Assembly: GCA_012295275.1 (NCBI GenBank)
Contig: CM022673.1
Location: 15,064,288-15,128,287 of the forward strand
Length of the DNA stretch: 64,000 nucleotides
Direction of reading: 5' to 3'
Source of the DNA: Chrysomallon squamiferum
Lineage: Eukaryota > Mollusca > Gastropoda > Neomphalida > Peltospiridae
Shown here: positions 1-13,647 of the stretch, piece by piece
How the letters are laid out: every line of letters begins with the position of its first letter
How positions within the stretch are numbered: the first letter of the stretch is position 1
Notes under the pieces: generated by a model
What the model was told of the DNA's origin: nothing
The model's database searches: none
What the model saw: the letters and a program-made list of their open reading frames with translations, nothing else
Program-made: the position numbers and the translations under genes

Positions 1-299
1 ATATATATATATATATATATATTTATTTATTTATTTATTTATTTTTTTTCTCTCAAATAGTGACATCTGCTGGGTTAATTACAAAATGCATAAAGCATCC
101 CAGCAGTTTTTATTTATTTGTTTATTTTTTAAACTGTATAAATAAATTTAATTATGTATTCATTCTGAATTTATTAACATATTTGTCATTATGTAATCCA
201 CATGGCTGACATGACGTTAAGCATTTTGTTATTCAGTGTTTATTAACTGGTACATTCTTCCAGAGAAAAACATTCTGATTATCTTCTTCTTTGTTTTAG
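1..299. other. Upstream flank / probable 5' intron of the SDR gene
   Basis: AT-rich sequence opening with (AT)n and (ATTT)n. It ends in a pyrimidine-rich tract and an AG at 298-299, a good splice acceptor, so an earlier exon of the SDR gene probably lies before the window. No coding sequence is seen here. Confidence 0.5.
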
Positions 300-308
300 A
301 GAAACAAA

Positions 309-3300
309 ATGACAGGTAGGGTAATTATTGTCACTGGAGCCAACTCCGGAATTGGATATGAAACTGCTAAGTTTCTCTGTAATGGTGGTAATGAAGTAAT
401 CTTGGCCTGTCGCAATGAAGAAAAAGGAAAAGCAGCTGTTGGGAAAATTCTGGAATCAAATCCAAATGCTCTTGCATCCTTTATGATGGTAAGAACACAA
501 TATTTTTCCATAATTAGATTGGTAACTAGTTTTAAAATAAAATGTTAACAGAATATTATGAACGAAAAAAAAAAATTCTTAATTTATTTTTAATTAAACA
601 TTTTTTTAAGTTGTTATATCTATCACTTTTAAATACATATGTTATATACACACACACACATACACACATACATATATATATATGCACACACACTTTTTAC
701 TTTTGGCTTTACAATTTCACATGTACCTTCTGTGCTTGTTAAACATAATAATTCAGTTTATTGTGTAATTGAACAGGTTTCACATGCATAAATATTTTAA
801 TGTTTTACAGCTGGATCTTGCAGACTTGTCTTCTGTGAGGAAATTTGTTGAAGACTTTCAGGCGAGTGGTAAGAAGTTGTATGCTCTTGTAAACAATGCT
901 GGTATTTACCCAAATAAGAGATCTCCTCGACAGTTTACCAAGGACAACTTTGAACTAGCCATGGGCACCAATCACCTAGGTGAGTTTTAATTTGATCAAA
1001 CTTTAATCTCAAAAAGGATACATCCATGATTTTATCAAACATTGATCTCAAAAAGGATGCATCCTTGATTTTATCAAACATTAATCTCAATAAGGATAGG
1101 TATTTAAGTTTATCAAATTTTACTACATCAATAGCCATAGGTACAAGTCATCTAGGTGAATTGTAATTAATTTTATCAAACTAATCTCAAAAAGGATAGA
1201 TCTTTGAGTTTATCAAATCTTGCCAGGGGACACATTGCTAGTCATCAGTATCAGTCACCTAGGTGAGTCATACATAGTTATTTGTTAAAACATGATCTGA
1301 AAAAACATGGCCTTCTGAGAGAATAGATCTTTGAGTTACCTAATCTTACTAGGGGATGCATCATTTCAAAGAAATTCACAAGAAGAAAAATTGTTGACAG
1401 ACACATTTGTGTTTGTACAGTCAGTCATTTTGAGTTTAAAAAACATGACCAGACAAATTGAATAGAAAATAAAAATTTGTCTGTAGAGAGTTAAATGATT
1501 TTGTCCCAATCTTGTTTGATGTATTTAACCAGTAATGCATATAGCTGTGTATAAAGATAAATAAATAAGTAGATTTAAATCAGTTATTATTATTTCTTTG
1601 TTTCTTTTTTTAAAGGACATTTTCTTCTGACTAATCTTCTTCTTGGAAATTTGGAGAGTACAGCTTCTGAAATTGGAGATGCTCGAATTGTGACAGTCAC
1701 TTCTATGTTACATGACAGAAACCTCAAGAAACGAATGAGACATGGTAATTATTATGTTTTGAATTCTTGAAATTCTTCTGAATTTTTTTTTTATATATAA
1801 TACCTTTTAAAATTCCTTTTCATCTCAATACGTTAATGAGATTTAATTGTTTTCATTGATTTAATTATTTTTAATAATGTCACATTTTAAAATGATTATC
1901 TTTAATTACATTTAAATTATATCTGTGATACTGATCATTTAAGTACTATATGAATACTACATTTAAACTTTAAACTCTGATGATAATAATAAAACAGCTT
2001 GAACACAGATATCAAAAATTTAATTGCAATTATTTTATATAAATGTTCATATTTTACAGTGACTGCTTTTGACATTGATGATATTTTCATGGCTGGTGAG
2101 GGTAAATACAGTGCTGACAATGCATACAAGAATTCCAAACTGGCCAATGTTTTGTTCACCTATGAGCTAGCCAAACAACTGCAGGACAGAGGAGTAACAG
2201 CTAACTGTGTTTGTCCAGGTAACTTAAATCAGTTTAAACAGATAGAAAATATAGATGTATTGATGGATAGATACAGATATACTGAAGAATAATCGACAGA
2301 GCACCACCCAGCAGCTCCGATGTAACAAATCTTTTTTTTTGACCTGGCAAAGAGGATAACCTCAGCCTTATGATGATGTTAGGAAAAAAATAACTGCATA
2401 CCTTTAACAACAACTTTACCACTGTTTAGAGCTTTTACAAATTGTATTATTTATGTTTAATTTTAATTTTTTATTGTAGGTTTCATTCCAGCAACTAATC
2501 TGAGTCGTAATGCAACTGCATCTACCAGATTCTTTATCAGATATGTTCTAGGCGGAATGTTTCGTTTCACAAAGATCACTCAGACTGTGGACCAGGGTGC
2601 CAGGGCTGTAGTTGAGCTGGTTACTGACGAAAAGTTCAAAGGTGAGTTGTACTTGTAATTTAAATTGTAATTGTGAAACTTTGAATAGTTATGAGGTATT
2701 TAGCTCATAATATTTTTTTAAATAAAATATCTGTGAAAATAACTGTACTATTGTTTGTTTAGCCAAATTCAGTATAGCTGCAAAGTATGAAGGGGTTGTA
2801 TAAATCTTTTAAATATTTTTTCAAGATCAGATATTTTTTTTTGCTCCAAGTGATTTTTATTATTGTTTATTTCTTTTTTTTAATTTGAGTATTCTAATGC
2901 TGCTGCTAACAACTAACCTTAAACATTTTGTACATTTCCCAGATTTTTATTTGTTGCTTGTTAGTGTAATATTTTTTAAATTTAACAATTGTGGACAGAT
3001 GAAAGTTTGTTAAATATGTTTTCTACATTGGTCTATTCCAAGATTTTGTTATTTATTTTTCTGTTTTTATTTTTTGTTTTTCAAGAGTATGTTAAAGTTC
3101 TAGCAAAATGAAAATCATATAATTATATATTCTCATTTTCTTATTTCATTTATTTGTGAATTTTGTGTAGGGGTGAATGGGAAGTATTTCAAAAACCATG
3201 CAGAAGCTAGGTCCTCTGATGAGTCAATGGACGAGGAACTTCGTGTCAAGCTGTGGGAACTTAGTGCACGCTACTGTCACCTGAAGGGATATGAACCATT

Positions 3301-4267
3301 GGATGCCGAGTTGCCAGCACAAGAGACTGAGGAAGCAACAGCAAAACCAAAAGGTATTTAGAAAAAACCCAGATCTGAAGCTATCTTTAGTTATGTTGGA
3401 TACAGAATGATAAAATTTGTATTTGTTTTGTTACTACTTTGACTTTGTTGGTATGAACATGCTGTTGGATGTGTTATTTTTAGGTAATTTGGTTTGTTAC
3501 CTTTGCTTAATAGTAAGATTATCTCTTTATAAGAAGAAATATTAGCAGAGGTTTTTTAAGTCGACAAAGATTTACATTCGAAAAAAAACACTTCATGAAC
3601 TGTTACTCTTTTAATGTGCATTTGCCTATTTTTGTTATTAATTTTTTCTTTTTTGATTAATTATTTGTTGTTTTTTTGAATCAGTGGATTATGTTATGGT
3701 AAGCGTATTAAACTGTTTCTGGGTGTTTTGAATTTGTAAAAGATTACTTTTCTTAGATCTCTCTATTAGCTGTCTTTTACTGTTTTTTTTTGTTTTTGTT
3801 TTTGAAAAATGATTATTAGTATGTTAGGAAGTTAGGATCAAATTATTAAACGTAGAGGTTTAGATCATTTTTCTCTTTGTCTAAGGGCACTCTTTTATTG
3901 AATTAAAATGGGGTTAGTAAGTATCATTTTTATTGTGATTTATTATTTTAATTTATTTTAATTAATTGCCATTTTTATTTTGTTTTGTATAATTTTAAAT
4001 ATTTTATTTCATTTAATATTTGTTGGTTTTTATTTTTTCTCCATGTTTATTGATAACAGCATAACATTAGTCATGTTTTAAATACCTTTGATGGCAGATA
4101 TGTAAATAAAAATAAAATAATAAGAAAAAAGTGACAACACTGAATTGCATAATAAAATAATATTTAAAAAAAAAGAAAAAAAAGTGACAACCCCGAATTG
4201 CATAATAAGTTTTCATCAATGATGAAAAGCATTACTGGCGGCTTATTCCATTCTGTACTGGCAAGGG

Positions 4268-4312
<45 letters not shown>

Positions 4313-6557
4313 TTGTTAGCAGTATTTAAATTAAATTATTTTGTATAATTCTGTACTGCAATTTAATTGACATTAAAACTGTCAGAAAGTATTTTTCCTT
4401 TTAAATAATTTGAAGTAAATATATTTTTAATAGTCTAAATATTTTTCTAATTTTGTTTAAATGTGAAGTCTTCTGATTTATCATGCAGTTTCATGTTGAA
4501 AACCCCCCACAAAAACCCCCAACAAAAAACACCTTAATAACTAATAAAACATTTGCCATCAAACATTGTGATTAGGAAAACTTTATTTCTCATACTGATA
4601 TTACTTCATTTCTTTACTTTTTTGTTGTTTTTAAGTTCAATTTGTTTTGTTCATTACTTTTCATTTCTGAAATTATTTAATTTTTTTTTTTAATTAAACC
4701 AAATTCTTACTTTATTGTTTTAGTTAATTTCAAGCGGTGGGTGACCATTTGATCATGTTTTAGTTTTGATGCATTTTGTTCAGTATCAGTACTAATTAGT
4801 GTATTCTTTGTTACTTGTTCCTTTAACAGGTTTATCATAATTATCTCTTTATATTATAGGTAAATGTAGTTCAAATTTAATATACTTTTAAAATGATAGC
4901 TATATATAAATTTGAAGTAACAGCATCAATTTAAAATAATCATAATGCACTTGTTTTGAAAGTATAAATCAGTAATGGTATTATTTTTGTATCATCATTA
5001 TTATGTTATTGTTATTGTTATTGATTATTATTATTATAAATCATATGCTAATTATGTTAGGATAGCACTATAAAAGATTTCAAACTATTAGTTGATAAAA
5101 AGAATAGCTTGTGTTATTGTACAAACACCCACAAACACCTAATATGTGGTTTTTTTAAATGTGTTGAAATATCATTAAATTCATTTATTATTATTAATAT
5201 ATATTTTTTTCTTATTTAAGATTCCAATTAAATATGTCTGTTATTTGTGAAATGCATTATTTTTCATTTCAGATGACATTTATTTATTTATTTTATAAAG
5301 ACATATTTTTTCATAAGTATATTTCTTTTTATATATAATTATTTTTCTTAAGAAAACGAAGGCACAGAAGCTGTTGAAACTTCTAAAGATGAGGTGAAAG
5401 ACAAGGAAGAGAAATCGGAAAAGGAAGTGACTGAAGAGAAGAGTGAAGTGAAGGATGAAGAAAAGAAAGAAGAAGAAACTGATAAAACCGAAGAAAAAAC
5501 TGAAGAGAAAGATAAGAAAGAAGGTAAGTAATAACAAGAGAATTGCACTCAAGTGACTGTTAGTGATTTTATTTAATTTGTTTTTTATTTTATTAGTAAT
5601 ATTATTGAGGAAGATAATTTTATTAATAATTTTTATATTCTATTATTATTAATAATAATAATAATAAGTAGTAGTCACAGATTCTTGCCTGTATTGTGTA
5701 TATAGTTACACTGTCAAAAAATGTACTTATAACTGACTGCTAACCATTTCCACAGCTCAAGTAATCTTAATTACTATAATTAATACACGGTCAAGTTTAA
5801 TAAAGTTTGTTCAGAAGACAAGCAAGACTTCTCATTTAGTTATTATCTCATATGGGTTGGTTTGCCAATTCACTTATTTTAAATTTGCCAGGTGCTGAAC
5901 TGCATTTGCATTCCAGTACAAAGGCAGCACTATTAGAATATATATTTTGTAAACTACTGGATGAACATCTTTTTGATTTGGAATGCATGATGTTGATTAG
6001 ATTACAGTGTCTCTAATATCTTGGCTAAGCAAAATACGTACATTAAGACAAAGTTTGATATTTTAGAGAATATTTTAAAAATCAATTGGATTTGGGTAAA
6101 TTATTTTTAGATTATAGAACATTGCTTGACTAGTACTATATTGTCCATTGGCTTTCTATGTTCTAGATGTCACTGTTGAATAAAGCTGTTCCCAGTTTTC
6201 ATTAAATGTCTCATTTTATTTTTTGGATAAAAATAATTTGATAAAATGCATTGTAATAATGTCATAATGACCCACTGCTCATTTGAAAAGCTTTGACTAG
6301 TAACATTTCATTTCTCCATTTATTAATTTATACATTAAGCAGTACTTCATTTTCTTTCTTTTTTTGTAATTGTCAGGTTTTATAAGTTTTGATAGTCTTA
6401 GTTTCACATTAAGGCATCCATTAATTGGTTGTGTTTTTTTTTTATATTAACAGACACAGAAGAAAAGAAGGAAATGGTTTCAGATGAGAAAGTCACAGAT
6501 GAAAAGATTGTTGCAGCTGATGTTGAGCCTGCCAAGACTGAAGTTGCTGCTCAGTAA
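309..6557 (+). CDS. Short-chain dehydrogenase/reductase, retinol dehydrogenase/WWOX-like, with acidic-basic C-terminal tail
   Basis: Eight coding exons join in frame: 309-488, 811-979, 1616-1744, 2060-2218, 2480-2641, 3171-3353, 5353-5523, 6454-6557 (1257 nt, 418 residues). All introns are GT...AG. Seen: the NAD(P)-binding glycine motif TGANSGIG at residues 9-16, NNAG at 88-91, a catalytic-type Ser146 in the VTS context, and YKNSK at 182-186 giving the Tyr/Lys pair. These define a classical-type SDR that oxidises or reduces small alcohols or carbonyls with NAD(P). The overall pattern resembles animal retinol dehydrogenases and the WWOX catalytic domain; the substrate cannot be read from sequence. 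Residues after about 312 form a low-complexity Glu/Lys/Asp/Thr-rich tail of about 100 residues, unusual for the family. ATG 309 is the first Met and lies just after a splice acceptor at 299, so an upstream exon could add an N-terminal anchor. If intron 6 is retained, the frame stops at 3359-3361, giving a tail-less form. Confidence 0.86.
959..1270 (+). repeat. Duplicated exon 2 end and splice donor inside SDR intron 2
   Basis: The last bases of exon 2 with its donor (ATCACCTAGGTGAGT at the true junction, 979/980) recur in degraded form at about 1132-1160 (CATCTAGGTGAATTG) and 1237-1270 (AGTCACCTAGGTGAGT). Between them are repeated TTTATCAAAC and AATCTCAAAAAGGATA blocks that also match the start of the intron. 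This is a local tandem duplication that carried the exon/intron junction with it. Confidence 0.75.
4124..4208 (+). repeat. Short direct repeat in SDR intron 6
   Basis: AAAAAAGTGACAAC followed by a GAATTGCATAATAA block occurs twice, about 55 bp apart. The copies differ at a few positions. A (TTTA)n tract follows at about 4269-4313. Confidence 0.6.
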
Positions 6558-9500
6558 ATAAAAACAAAAACAGCAGCACCAGCGATGATAATGGTGATGG
6601 TGTGGAATACAGCAAGACGATGTTATGCACGACAACAGAAGTTAGAAAGATATTTTTTCCTTTATTTCGGACTTGGTAAATATATTAAAGCTTATGCATT
6701 GGTCTCCTAAAATTGCAGAATTTCCTTGTCGGTCCTGCTATATCTGTATTTATGGACTTGATATTCACAATATTTGTAAGTAGTATTAGACCTATCATTT
6801 AACATCAAAAACATTTTTGTTTTCTATGTTCCTGAAGTAAATATTTCTTCACTGTGTCATTTAGTGCATCATTTTTCTTGGATAAAATCATTAAAAAAAA
6901 AAAAATGGATAATTCTATGATATTTAGCTTAGAAATATTTAACTGTTTTACATGCAGAGTAGACCATAGGATATTTTGTTCTTTGTAACTTCTTTTGTGG
7001 ATAAATAAAAATAAAATTGGACAATTCATGTACGTTTGGCTTATAAATGTTTTACATGCAGTGCAGATGTCTTGTTTTTAAAGAAACATTAGTATTGTAG
7101 TAATGAATTTTGATACTGCTACTTTTTTTTCTTTAACTTGTACTAGTAGTCTTCAGTAGTAAGTAGTGAAAAGCTTATTTTTGATAGCAAACTCCTGCTA
7201 TAAAAATATAAGTAGTTTTTGGTTTTTTACCTTTTGTATGCAACTTTTTATACTGATCATTCTGAAATGAACATTTACAGCTTTTAAGTCAAAAAAATTT
7301 TGAATAGCATTGTAGTTCTGGTATACATTTTTCTGTTTTTAAATAATTCTTCAAATTTAAAAAAAAAAAAAAAAAAAATATCAATTTTGAAAATTATCAG
7401 TGTATGAATGCCACACAAGATAAAAAATGTTTTCCCTAAAAAGCCTGAATTTATATTTTGCCACTAAAACAAATTTACATTCATTTGTGCCTTTTTTTTT
7501 GTCATTGTGTTGTGAAAAGTTGAATTTGAAGTGAAATGATAGTTGCTTCAAAATAGTAATTTAATGTAATAATTACTTCATTAATCACAATTTATAATGC
7601 TCTTTCTTCTATTTAACTACATCAGATAAAAACATCTGACATTTTAATTTATTTTCACTTAATTTTAACAGTTTAAATTTTTCTGTTACAGCTTAAAAAT
7701 TAGTCATTTTGTGATAAAAGTTATGTTGAAAATGAAATAAAAGAAATATTGCTTTAAAACTATAAAGTAGGTTAACTATTTTTAATCATTGAAACATATT
7801 TGAAAAATTAATCTGAAGACTTACAAAGTTTAAATTGGATCTCAAACAACTTAAATAAAAATAAAAAAAAATCTCAATTTGCAGAAAAACTTAATATAAT
7901 CTCAAATTTGGTTGTTATGGTTATGGCTTACATATTGCTGATATTCAGCATACTAAAAAAAACTAATAATAATAAAAAAAAAAAAATACGGTAAACAAAA
8001 TCAGTAATATTGTAAGTGTTTTAATTGTTTTTTTAATTTGTTCTTGCTATGTGTTATGCAATCAGTATGTGTTTATACATTTTACTAACCTTTTCACTGG
8101 GTTTGTTACTAGCCATTTTGTTAATTTTTTTGTTTTTTCTTTTACAAAATATCTCATGTATGTTATAACAATCATATTTGTATTATTTTATATTATTTTC
8201 ATAAAATAAACTAGGTTATTAATTTCCCCCACCCCTGCTTTGATATTTAGTGCAATACTCAATGGTTCCTGGTCATTTTTTTAGATTTGATACTCATTTA
8301 TAACCTGTTGTACAATTTTCAAATTTGTTCATAAAATTATTGGCTTTGTCAAAAAAGTATATTTAAGTTAAGGTGGCAATACTAATAAGTATATTTAATT
8401 TACACCATTGATAAATAGCTTATGACTATAAAATAATGATTGTTAAGATCTATTTTTAATTTATTGAATAAAGTAATGCAGAATGAAAAATTATTGAGAG
8501 GTGTCAGCATAACGAGAAAACATTTACACCTCAGAATTTATGACCTTGAAATTATAATACTTTATTAGTAGTAAATATTGATAATAAATAACAATATTTA
8601 AATTTGAGGCATAATGCTGCTGTGTCACCAACTTAAATATATTTGTTTAAACAGCTTCTGACTGTATATTATAAATTTCTTTCATCAGTTTTGTACATTT
8701 TTCATAATCTCTTCAATACTGCTTTTAAAAACAACTGTTAGAATATTAAATATTTTTGTACTTTTTCTTTGCTTCTATCATTATTCTCTTTAGAGTCATC
8801 ATTTCGATGTTTAGCGATGGAATATGATTCACTTGTAATTTTATTAAAGGTGATATTTTTTTGCAAAAAAGAACAGAAAAACAAGTTTTTGCTTTATATG
8901 TGCCTTCATTATTTTTTTTTTGTGCAATGCATTTTTATATATATATATATATATATAGAGATTTTTGACTCACTGTGCTCAAACAAATATTTTTATTTTT
9001 GTTTTTTCAAGCCATTTTATTATTATTACTGTGACTGGTGCTAAATGTTTTTTTTGCTATTAGATCTTACTGTATTTTTCATTCACTTCAGTTCTGTCAG
9101 AATTTCTGTTAGTTTTGTTTTACAAATTCCTTCACCTTTAATGGGTTTTTTAATTTTTTGTTTGTTTGTTTTCCCACTGTAAGATATTAATTTTAGAATA
9201 ATATGTCTTGTCTGTTTGCTCAAGTTTTATGTTAGTTTGGTTTCACAGTGTAGTTTACATGGGTTTGGTCTATTTAATATATTAATAATGGCACTTTCAA
9301 ATTTTGCTTTTACAAAAATAGTGTTATATTATTAATATGAAAACTTTTACACATACAAAACAAAATGTGCACTGCTGGTTCAGTTTGTTTTGGTTTTAAT
9401 TTTAAAAACAAATATATATATTAAAGATAATTTTTACAAAGAGCATTTCTTTGAAATTATTCTTTTGGTACATTATTTTTTGTGCCATATTTTTGTATGT

Positions 9501-12500
9501 AATAGTTTAATAACCTTTTTGGGGGGGCGTCAAATATTTAAGCACTGTAAATATTTTTGTGATCATTACTTGGCCTTTCGTAACTTAATTACATCTGCCA
9601 CTATTTGTATTTTCAACCTACTTCTCTGTATTTTCTTTTTTAATTTATATATTGAAAAATGTTTCTTTTTGTCTGAAAAGGTAAAGCTGACTTCACTTGG
9701 ATATGTTTTCTAGGTAACCAATATGAATTTACAGAATTTATTAAGAAAAAAAACACACATTTGATTTGACACTGGTATCTTGTCTTTGATAACTTTTAAT
9801 CATTGTTTGAACATTGTATTCTCATGTTTACTGTTTTCTAGACACCAGGGTGAAATTAATTATTATTTTTTTTTTGGAATACTTAGATGCCTGATATGCT
9901 ATCTTTAATTATATATTAATATTTGAACATTTTAATCATAATCTTGCACTGATCTCTTTTATTCAGTTATTATTGTTAACAAATGTGTTTAAAACCAAAT
10001 TTACAAGCAGAATTAAATATGTGATTATTTCACATCCAGTTATAAATCTGAACAGGTTCCAAATTTTCAAACTTTTATAACCAGGAAATGCCATTAGTAG
10101 AATAATTATAACATACACGTTGTTTATTTTGGAGTCACTGCTTTGTCTGTCTTCCAGAAAGCACCATTGACTGCTATACACAGCTAATATTATTACTGAT
10201 CATGATCATCTCTTGTTTCCTAGCAATTTAATATTTTGGTGTAATCTTCATGTCGAAGTAGTTAACTGTAGTGCAATATAGTTATCTCCCTTTAGTGTAT
10301 TTTTAATTTAAAAAAATCATTGTGCTGGGATAATATGTATTTTTTAATGTTTGTTTATTTTTATTTATTTATTTATTTTATTAATACTTTTTTCTGTTTT
10401 TATATGCAATACAGTTCTAGTCATGAGGGCCAATTTATACTTAATGTCATAATTATACAGCACTTGTTGGTATACAGAACAAATTTACCTTTTGATATAA
10501 ACATACATAAATTTTTATTACATATGTGTTTTAAATGCAACTGATGTACTGATTCGTGTTAAAAATGAAATGGTTTGGTAACAAATTCTTGGAAATGAAA
10601 ATGAATATATTATTCTTACAAAAATAATAAAAAAAAAAAAAAAATAATAATAATTTCTGTAATTTAGATAAAGAACATAACTGCTTCCATACGTCAAAAG
10701 AATTTGATTCTGTTATACATGAAACAAAATACACTATGACAGTGTCCCTTTTTTGTTTTTCAGTATTAGATTTTGGCAAATAAAACTATTTATTTAATAT
10801 TTTATTTCATAATATTTCTTTTTAAATAGTTTATATTCATCATGTAATCACCCTTCATTTTTAATTTTTGTTTACATTTGCTTTTCAGAAATGTGGAATT
10901 TTGGTTTATTTTCAATTTGTTTTACTACTTTAAAAAACCAAACAAAAAAACCCAACAAACAGCCATAAACTAAATAGAAAAGGTATTACCTAAGTTTAAT
11001 TTAATAATAAATTAATGAATTACAGTAATGCATAAGAATTTTTATATCATCAGATCTCAATAGATTTTCGTAAGATAAATGTATCATTATTTTTTTAATA
11101 TTTTTTTTTAAAAATAAAACTTAAAATACGGCGCTCCATTTGGACAATTTTAATTAATTAATAATTGTCATTTTTGTAATATTCATCTTAAGCAGTTGTT
11201 ATCTTTGCAGATGTATTTTTATCAGTTTCTGCTAATTAAAATTTTTATTGCATAAATATATTCTATATGTATGATTCTATTATGCGACATTTGTTTTTGA
11301 TAAAAATGGCCTTTTTTGGAACAGAAATCACAAGCTTTTATAAATGTATTTGCATTCCATTGTGAAAGACTTCTGTTTTGTCAAATTGTGAGAACGCTGT
11401 TTAATAAATAAAGTAGTTAGACAATTCATTGGTTATTTGTTTTCTTTTTACATCCACTCTTGTTCAGGTAAGTTTCATTTTTCTCTATACATAACAAGGA
11501 CATTCAGTATATCCAGAAATAAACAAACAACAAATATGTTTCTTCTTCTTATTATTATTACTGTTAATATTTTTATTTTTTTATTTATTATTAGTATTAA
11601 CTGTTGTTTCAATTACAATAATAATACAGATTGAGAATCCCTTACTTAGAGGGATGTGATTTGGGTTTCCATATTGTGAGGGTTTAGGATTTAAGGAGTT
11701 AGCCTGAAAATAGGTTGTAAATCTAAATATGAATTCCATTTACATTTTTCAATAACAGCATATACAGATAGAATGCAGGATTTTTTAATATAGTTTTAAA
11801 CAATTCTGTGCATAAAATAACGTTTGTATACGGAAAACAATTTGAAAGCTAACATACGACTATTTCTGCTCCATGGAAATTTCAGGGAAAGGATCATCAA
11901 TCTAACAAAAACATTGAATTAATGTTTTATTTCTATTTTTGCTTCCACTGTTTGATATTTTATTTTATTTTACTTATATTTTATTTTATTATTACTTTTC
12001 TATCTGTCTGCGTTTTAAATGTGTTTCTAGAGTTATTGAATAAATTTGAAATTAGTAATGAAATAAACATTGGTTGTGGGGTGTATGTTGTCACACTTTT
12101 CAGTTTTGATAATTATAACTATGGCTTCATTTTCAATTTTTATTATTTTAATTTTGTATGCAGGTTAGGTGAGTGGAAAAAAACAAAAAAATAATTATGA
12201 TTTTACTCTTCTCTTTGTTTGTATTTATTTATTTCTTCATCTTCTTCTTATTATTATTTCATTTGTTTTATTTTAAAATTTTAATTGAATATTTTATATA
12301 ATTTCTTCCAGACATAATAACAGCCTTATTTTAATATAAAGAAACGAGATAAATCAGAACCGATAAATTGGAATTTAAAACTATATACATTTCTTTCTTA
12401 TATATATAAAATAAAAGTTTGAAAAGTCTGAAACGTTACTTCATTTGAAATAAAAATATTTATAAATTTGACACGATTTAAACGTTGCAAACAAGAATTT

Positions 12501-12580
12501 TATACATGCTTGTTACAATGGCGGATACAAACTGAAGATGTGAAGAAAAGATTGGTTAGCTTAAAATCCAAGATTAAGCG
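6558..12580. other. AT-rich 3' region of the SDR gene and intergenic DNA
   Basis: No open frame here looks coding. There are several AATAAA signals: 6557-6562 (overlapping the stop), 7004-7009, 8205-8210 and the doublet at 11403-11412. The last is followed by T/GT-rich DNA and is a plausible distal cleavage site. The true length of the 3' UTR cannot be set from sequence. Small tracts include poly-A at 7359-7378, (AT)n near 8935-8955 and poly-A near 10628-10644. Confidence 0.4.
11403..11412 (+). promoter_or_regulatory. Candidate distal polyadenylation signal (overlapping AATAAA pair)
   Basis: Two overlapping AATAAA hexamers are followed within about 40 bases by T-rich sequence. Assignment to the SDR transcript is by position only. 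Confidence 0.3.
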
Positions 12581-12589
12581 CTTGTATTA

Positions 12590-12820
12590 TATATTTAATG
12601 ATTGCGGACGACTTACGTGAAATTCATCAATCATATTCAGTTTTTTGTTAATTAATGTCATTCTGGGTGGAGGAGTTAATTAGATTTTTTGTTAATTAGT
12701 CAGCCATAACCCGAATAATCTGCATGACTGTAGATTTCGCGACTGTTGCACTTATTGATTTCTTAGCCTTGACCTTAATCTCGTCTCCGAGGCATACCTG
12801 GCGCATTAATTAATTAATTA
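12590..12820. promoter_or_regulatory. High-complexity island with paired TTAATTA-type motifs (candidate regulatory element)
   Basis: Within very simple AT-rich DNA this block has mixed composition and two nearby TTTTTTGTTAATTA motifs of homeodomain-site type (about 12640-12700), then a GC-balanced run up to the TTAATTAATTAA at about 12806. No reading frame is convincing. Conserved-element status is inferred from composition only. Confidence 0.28.
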
Positions 12821-13562
12821 TTATTATTGTTGTTGTTTTGATTTTATCGAAGAGGCAGGTATTTCTTCCCCGACATTTTCTCAATTTTTACTAAAATAAA
12901 ACAAATATATAAATAAGAAAATATAATAAAATAAAATAATAAAAAATTAAATAAAATGAATATTTAAAAAAAAAAAAAAAAATAAATAAAAAAGGAATGG
13001 ATTGACATTTCCAGCACTCTATGTAATAGTACTAATCAATTAATTTTAAAAAACGTGGTGGCGGTCGAGGCGGGAAATCAAATGAAATACTGCATACACA
13101 TTTATATGACAAACGTATTTGCTTGTCTGTCAAATACGTGTTATGTTATGTGAGTGTGTTATATGTGCTTTATTCTCTCTGTTATTTATTAGTATTTATA
13201 TATTTAATGCTATAAACGTATATTCTACACTCTTGACTCGTAAATTACTTTTCCACTGTTTCAGAGCGTGCGCAGTGGAAAGACTGTCAGTAACGAGCCG
13301 ATGCTGCAGTGCAGTACAGATATAAATACAATGAATTAATGGTTACACTGCCGGGATTACAAGACAAAGAAAACAGTGGCTTTGATATAAACAGACCAGG
13401 TGTAGGTTTTTCATTCTCTCCATTCTGTTTATTTACACGAAATGGTTTCAGCAGTCTGACTATTTATCCGGTTTCGGGAAAACCGGAATTAGAAGTTTAT
13501 TAATTTGTGTCCGTTAAAATACACGTTCGTTCATTACTTTTGATTGCTTGTTTTATATTTTT

Positions 13563-13563
<1 letters not shown>

Positions 13564-13645
<82 letters not shown>
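13564..13645 (+). repeat. (CA)n microsatellite
   Basis: About 41 uninterrupted CA units. Confidence 0.98.

Positions 13646-13647
<2 letters not shown>

Noticed and set aside
3685-3698. Possible 14-base micro-exon in SDR intron 6 between a CAG and GTAAGC
   Set aside because: Its length leaves the wrong phase for joining exon 6 to exon 7, and the larger exons already join in frame.
5272-5298. Alternative acceptor at 5271 in SDR intron 6
   Set aside because: The resulting frame stops after about eight codons. The acceptor at 5352 gives a continuous frame into exons 7 and 8. It could still mark a rare isoform.
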